Positions 7,520-10,076 of a stretch of 10,076 bases of DNA are shown here, in pieces. Both the position numbers and the translations under genes were made by a program. The notes under the pieces were generated by a model that did not search any database, had not been told where the DNA came from, and saw only the letters and a program-made list of their open reading frames with translations. This DNA is from Candidatus Altimarinota bacterium (GTDB taxonomy: Bacteria > Patescibacteriota > Gracilibacteria > UBA4473). The DNA lies in the NCBI GenBank assembly GCA_026982915.1, contig JALWQU010000195.1, positions 1 to 10,076 of the forward strand, written 5' to 3'. The first letter of the stretch is position 1; each line of letters starts with the position of its first letter.

Positions 7520-8278
7520 TTAACCTTTTTGAAAAACCCAATGAGAATCGTCTGATGCCTCGGGGATAAAGCGATAATCATCCACTTGAAATGAAGTTAT
7601 ATCCTTGGGGGTGTTTATGCGATTTTTCACGATAAAACGAACCATTTGTCCTCGTGCGCGTTTGGCGAGAATAGCGATGGTTTTATAGTTTCCGTTTTTA
7701 AATTGTTGGAACACCGGCGTGATGACGGGAGCGTTTAATTTAGTAAAATCTAGGGCAGAAAAGTATTCTTTTGAGGCTAGGTTGATAAGAGTTGCGCCAT
7801 TAAGTTCTTTTTTTAAGGTCTTCGTAAGTATTTCTTTCCAGTAGTCATAGCCATTTTTGTACTCACCAAAAGGCGTTTTTGTTCCCATTTCCAAACGGTA
7901 GGGGGTTATGAGATCGAGTGGACGCAGGAGTCCATAAAGCCCCGAAAGAATTCGCAGATGTTTGTCACAAAAAAGCAGATCTTCTCGACTCAAAGTATTG
8001 GCTTCCAGACCTCGGTACGCATCCCCATAAAAGGAAAAAATCGCTTGTTTTTCTGTTTTGATTGAGAATTTAGAGGGGAAATTTTGGAATCGGCCTACAT
8101 TCAAATCGGCTAGTTTTTCAGATATGTGCATGATATTCGCTAGTTCCGTGGGGGATTTTTGTTGCATGGTTTTTACTAGTTCCTGCGTTTTATCCATGAA
8201 TAGTGGTGTATGATATTCGGGGAAATCCGGAAATAGTTCGGGTTTAAAGGTTTTGGCGGGGGAGAGGATGAGACGCAT
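7520..8278 (-). CDS. yaaA: YaaA (DUF328/UPF0246) family protein
   Basis: Family members are soluble proteins of about 250 residues; the Escherichia coli member is induced by hydrogen peroxide and limits damage caused by free iron. The 252-residue product matches along its whole length: MRLILSPAKTF (1-11), FSFYGDAYRGLEA (81-93), LRILSGLYGLLRPLDLITPY (108-127) followed by RLEMGT, INLASKEYF (165-173), ITPVFQQFKNGNYKTIAILA (186-205) and KRARGQMVRFI (206-216). Whether the peroxide role holds in this organism is inferred. The gene lies 55 bases downstream of the RNHCP gene on the same strand, with no convincing promoter between, so they may share a transcript. Its stop is one base from that of the convergent fic gene, leaving no room for a dedicated terminator. 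Confidence 0.95.
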   Translation of the reverse strand: MRLILSPAKTFKPELFPDFPEYHTPLFMDKTQELVKTMQQKSPTELANIMHISEKLADLNVGRFQNFPSKFSIKTEKQAIFSFYGDAYRGLEANTLSREDLLFCDKHLRILSGLYGLLRPLDLITPYRLEMGTKTPFGEYKNGYDYWKEILTKTLKKELNGATLINLASKEYFSALDFTKLNAPVITPVFQQFKNGNYKTIAILAKRARGQMVRFIVKNRINTPKDITSFQVDDYRFIPEASDDSHWVFQKG

Positions 8279-8333
8279 TTGGGAAGGATTTCTTAGTTTA
8301 TCGATTTATTACCAGGTTTCTCTTTTAAAGTAT

Positions 8334-8660
8334 CTAATTTAAGCTGCCTGAAAGTTTTTGCATTAGGATAAAGATGGTTTCTTTGTTATCGTCATCAGCT
8401 GGTTTATTTTTTCGGACCGTTCCACAACGGTCACAGGTGAAAACTATTTTTGAAAGACTTCCACCCTTTATAATAAAATTACTAGGCCTTAGGATACCGT
8501 GACATTTTTCAGCTCTATCTCCAGGATTTATATCAACATGTTTAGAGCAAAGGCATTGCTGACAATGATTTCGACAAGTTTTTGTGGCTGGCGGGTTTTG
8601 GTGTTGGCAAATATCACAAATAAAGCCTTCGTTTATAACCGTAAATTTTTTTTGCTGCAT
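8334..8660 (-). CDS. RNHCP domain zinc-binding protein
   Basis: This small 108-residue protein has the RNHCP signature: CRNHCQQCLCSKHVDINPGD at 29-48, where the usual Pro after the first Cys is Gln here (RNHCQ rather than RNHCP). Cysteines pair as C15-x2-C18, C33-x2-C36 and C76-x2-C79, with C29, C38 and C53 in addition. The family-typical C-terminal segment RCGTVRKNKPADDD (78-91) is also present. This is enough for two zinc sites. The family has no established function; nucleic acid or ribosome association is only a guess from the fold type. The start codon is fixed by a promoter whose -10 ends just six bases upstream, and MQQKKFTVINEGFIC gives the normal distance to the first Cys pair. It is divergent from the chorismate mutase gene. 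Confidence 0.9.
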   Translation of the reverse strand: MQQKKFTVINEGFICDICQHQNPPATKTCRNHCQQCLCSKHVDINPGDRAEKCHGILRPSNFIIKGGSLSKIVFTCDRCGTVRKNKPADDDNKETIFILMQKLSGSLN

Positions 8661-8666
8661 AACGAG

Positions 8667-8694
8667 ACAATAATTTTCTTTTCTTTTTAGTCAA
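8667..8694 (-). promoter_or_regulatory. RNHCP gene promoter, predicted leaderless
   Basis: On the minus strand, TTGACT (8694-8689), a 16-base spacer and TATTGT (8672-8667) form a good promoter. Exactly six bases separate the -10 from the ATG at 8660, so the usual +1 position falls on the A of the start codon. Confidence 0.5.
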
Positions 8695-8703
8695 AATACC
8701 GTA

Positions 8704-8732
8704 GTTTTAGATTATCACTAAAACATCACTAA
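8704..8732. promoter_or_regulatory. Inverted and direct repeats in a divergent promoter region
   Basis: GTTTTAG (8704-8710) and CTAAAAC (8718-8724) form a perfect seven-base inverted repeat around ATTATCA. Overlapping it, ATCACTAA occurs twice (8714-8721 and 8725-8732), 11 bases apart, or about one helical turn. The site lies just upstream of the chorismate mutase ATG and of the RNHCP promoter, where an operator would act on either gene. It could also be chance in AT-rich DNA. Confidence 0.3.
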
Positions 8733-8735
8733 CTC

Positions 8736-9008
8736 ATGACTGATTTAAGCGTTATCAGAAAAAAAATCAATAAAATTGATGCGGGGATACTGGACCTTTT
8801 AGACCAGCGAATGCGTTTGGCTATAGAAGTAGCTAAGGCGAAAAAAACAACCGGGCTTGAGATTTTTGATCCAGAAAGGGAAAGGGGATTACTCGCAAAG
8901 TTAATAGAACAAAATAAAAAGACCCTTATTCCTGATGAAAAACTTTTGGAAATATGGGGTAAAATTATAGAGATTTCAAAAGAAACGCAAAAACAAGTGT
9001 TAGTTTGA
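8736..9008 (+). CDS. aroQ: Chorismate mutase, AroQ class
   Basis: This enzyme rearranges chorismate to prephenate, the first step towards phenylalanine and tyrosine. The 90-residue all-helical protein is a stand-alone mutase domain without fused prephenate dehydratase, dehydrogenase or DAHP synthase. Aligned by eye with the Escherichia coli domain, all active-site residues are kept: Arg8, Arg25, Lys36, Asp45, Arg48, Glu49, Ser81 and Gln85 (for R11, R28, K39, D48, R51, E52, S84, Q88). It would act as a dimer in the cytosol. No Shine-Dalgarno precedes the ATG, and the stop is TGA. Enolase follows on the same strand but has its own promoter. No other aromatic-pathway gene lies in the window. Confidence 0.93.
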   Translation: MTDLSVIRKKINKIDAGILDLLDQRMRLAIEVAKAKKTTGLEIFDPERERGLLAKLIEQNKKTLIPDEKLLEIWGKIIEISKETQKQVLV

Positions 9009-9021
9009 CGATCAATATGAG

Positions 9022-9050
9022 TTGCTTTTTATTCAGCATTAGTGTACAAT
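9022..9050 (+). promoter_or_regulatory. Enolase promoter
   Basis: TTGCTT (9022-9027), a 17-base spacer and TACAAT (9045-9050) are close to consensus. The start site near 9057 gives a leader of about 23 bases made almost only of A and T, without a Shine-Dalgarno before the ATG at 9080. Confidence 0.6.
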
Positions 9051-9079
9051 GAAGCTTAAATTTTTTAAAAAAAACAAAC

Positions 9080-10076
9080 ATGAAAATCCAATCAATCAAA
9101 GCACGCGAAATTCTAGATTCAAGAGGTAATCCTACCGTTGAAGTGGAGATGTCAGACGGTAAAAATACGGTTCGAGCCTGTGTCCCTAGTGGTGCTTCAA
9201 CCGGTATTCATGAAGTTTTAGAGCTTCGTGATGGTGATATGAGTCGATATGGAGGTAAAGGTGTTTTAAAAGCCATAGCCAATGTAAATGATATTTTAGC
9301 CCCTAAAATAGTAGGTATGGATCCGAAGAATCAGAAAGCCATTGATCAAAAAATGATCGATCTCGACGGAACAGAAAATAAATCAAAATTAGGCGCTAAT
9401 GCGATTCTAGGTATTTCTTTGGCAGCCGCTCGACTCGCATCAGTGGGGCAATCAATACCTTTGTGGAAACATATTAATAATCTCTTTGGTGGTTCATCAA
9501 CGCTACCACGACCAATGATGAATATTGTCAATGGAGGATCACATGCGGACTCTGGTCTCGCTATTCAAGAATTCATGGTTTACCCGAATTTGGGTAACTT
9601 TGAGGATAATTTAAGAGCTGGTGTTGAAATTTTTCATACCCTCAAAAAACGGCTCGCCAAAAAGAAGCTTTCCATTGCGGTAGGGGACGAAGGTGGTTTT
9701 GCTCCTCGAATTCCTTATGTACACGGAGCTTTTGAAGTTATTATTGAATCGATTGAGCGAGCGGGTTATAAACCGGGAGAAGAGATTGAGATGGCGATCG
9801 ATGCCGCCGCTTCTGAATTTTATGAGGATGGATTATATCACATTGATGGGAAACGCCTATCGAGTGATGAACTAACAGCTTATTACTTAGACCTCGTTAG
9901 AAAATATCCACTACTGACCTCTATTGAAGATTCTCACGCCGAAGATGATTTTGAGGGTTTCAAATCGTTAACCGCTAAATTATCAAAAACACATCAGCTT
10001 GTTGGGGATGATTTATTGGTAACTAATAAAAAACGTCTTCAGATGGGAATTGATGAAAAACTTTGTAATTCTATTC
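9080..10076 (+). CDS. eno: Enolase, 3' end missing
   Basis: Enolase interconverts 2-phosphoglycerate and phosphoenolpyruvate in glycolysis, with magnesium. The first 332 residues are present (the full family length is about 430). The N-terminal domain starts IKAREILDSRGNPTVEVE (6-23) and has the mobile loop SGASTG (37-42) followed by ELRDGD (48-53). In the barrel are QEF (Glu164), the catalytic acid GDEGGFAP (Glu204), the metal ligands Asp241 (AIDAA), Glu283 (IED) and Asp310 (GDD). The window ends in NSI, two residues before the expected catalytic Lys of the N-S-I-L-I-K motif, so that residue cannot be checked. In the loop HADSGLAIQEF, Ala161 replaces an Asp that most bacterial enolases have there. 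The ATG gives the exact family N-terminus. Confidence 0.97.
   Translation, partial: MKIQSIKAREILDSRGNPTVEVEMSDGKNTVRACVPSGASTGIHEVLELRDGDMSRYGGKGVLKAIANVNDILAPKIVGMDPKNQKAIDQKMIDLDGTENKSKLGANAILGISLAAARLASVGQSIPLWKHINNLFGGSSTLPRPMMNIVNGGSHADSGLAIQEFMVYPNLGNFEDNLRAGVEIFHTLKKRLAKKKLSIAVGDEGGFAPRIPYVHGAFEVIIESIERAGYKPGEEIEMAIDAAASEFYEDGLYHIDGKRLSSDELTAYYLDLVRKYPLLTSIEDSHAEDDFEGFKSLTAKLSKTHQLVGDDLLVTNKKRLQMGIDEKLCNSI

Noticed and set aside
7510..7535. Shared terminator between convergent fic and yaaA
   Set aside because: Only a three-base GGT/ACC stem before five T is present, inside the last codons of yaaA; this is not enough for a hairpin terminator.
8279..8333. Separate promoter for yaaA
   Set aside because: TAAACT is present on the minus strand but has no matching -35; read-through from the RNHCP gene is simpler.
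5332..9008. UGA read as glycine, as in some candidate phyla
   Set aside because: The lipoprotein and chorismate mutase end in TGA at sensible family lengths, no gene has an internal TGA, and an in-frame TAG directly follows the first of these TGA codons. Conserved glycines use GGN.

Overview
The window is an AT-rich, gene-dense bacterial chromosome segment with ten genes in mixed orientation and very short intergenic gaps. Core genes are NAD kinase, histidyl-tRNA synthetase, chorismate mutase and enolase. They sit beside genes typical of small, poorly characterised genomes: a FecR-domain lipoprotein with a cysteine-rich tail, a Fic protein, a YaaA protein, an RNHCP zinc protein and two membrane proteins I cannot assign. 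UGA is read as stop. Almost no start codon has a Shine-Dalgarno sequence, and several sigma70-like promoters sit so close to the ATG that the mRNA would be leaderless. Together this suggests a member of the Candidate Phyla Radiation (Patescibacteria) or a similar lineage; this is an inference, not a demonstration. No rRNA, tRNA, CRISPR array, insertion sequence or phage gene was seen.

Layout. Positions 1-3260 (minus strand): nadK, then a two-TM membrane protein with its own promoter, then, two bases after its stop, a long protein of unknown family that runs off the left edge. Positions 3319-5334 (plus): the FecR/Cys-rich lipoprotein, divergent from nadK and ended by a likely intrinsic terminator whose T-tract overlaps the hisS promoter. 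Positions 5402-7518 (plus): hisS and, 11 bases later, fic. Positions 7520-8660 (minus): RNHCP protein then yaaA, convergent with fic. Positions 8736-10076 (plus): chorismate mutase, then enolase from its own strong promoter, cut by the right edge just before the expected catalytic lysine.

How the genes fit together. Enolase makes phosphoenolpyruvate, a glycolytic intermediate and shikimate precursor. The chorismate mutase next to it acts on chorismate. NadK supplies NADP. HisRS charges tRNA-His, and the co-oriented Fic protein is probably an AMP-transferase held off by its own N-terminal inhibitory motif. The most distinctive gene is the 671-residue lipoprotein, which joins a FecR domain to two copies of a six-cysteine module and a third, different cysteine-rich segment.
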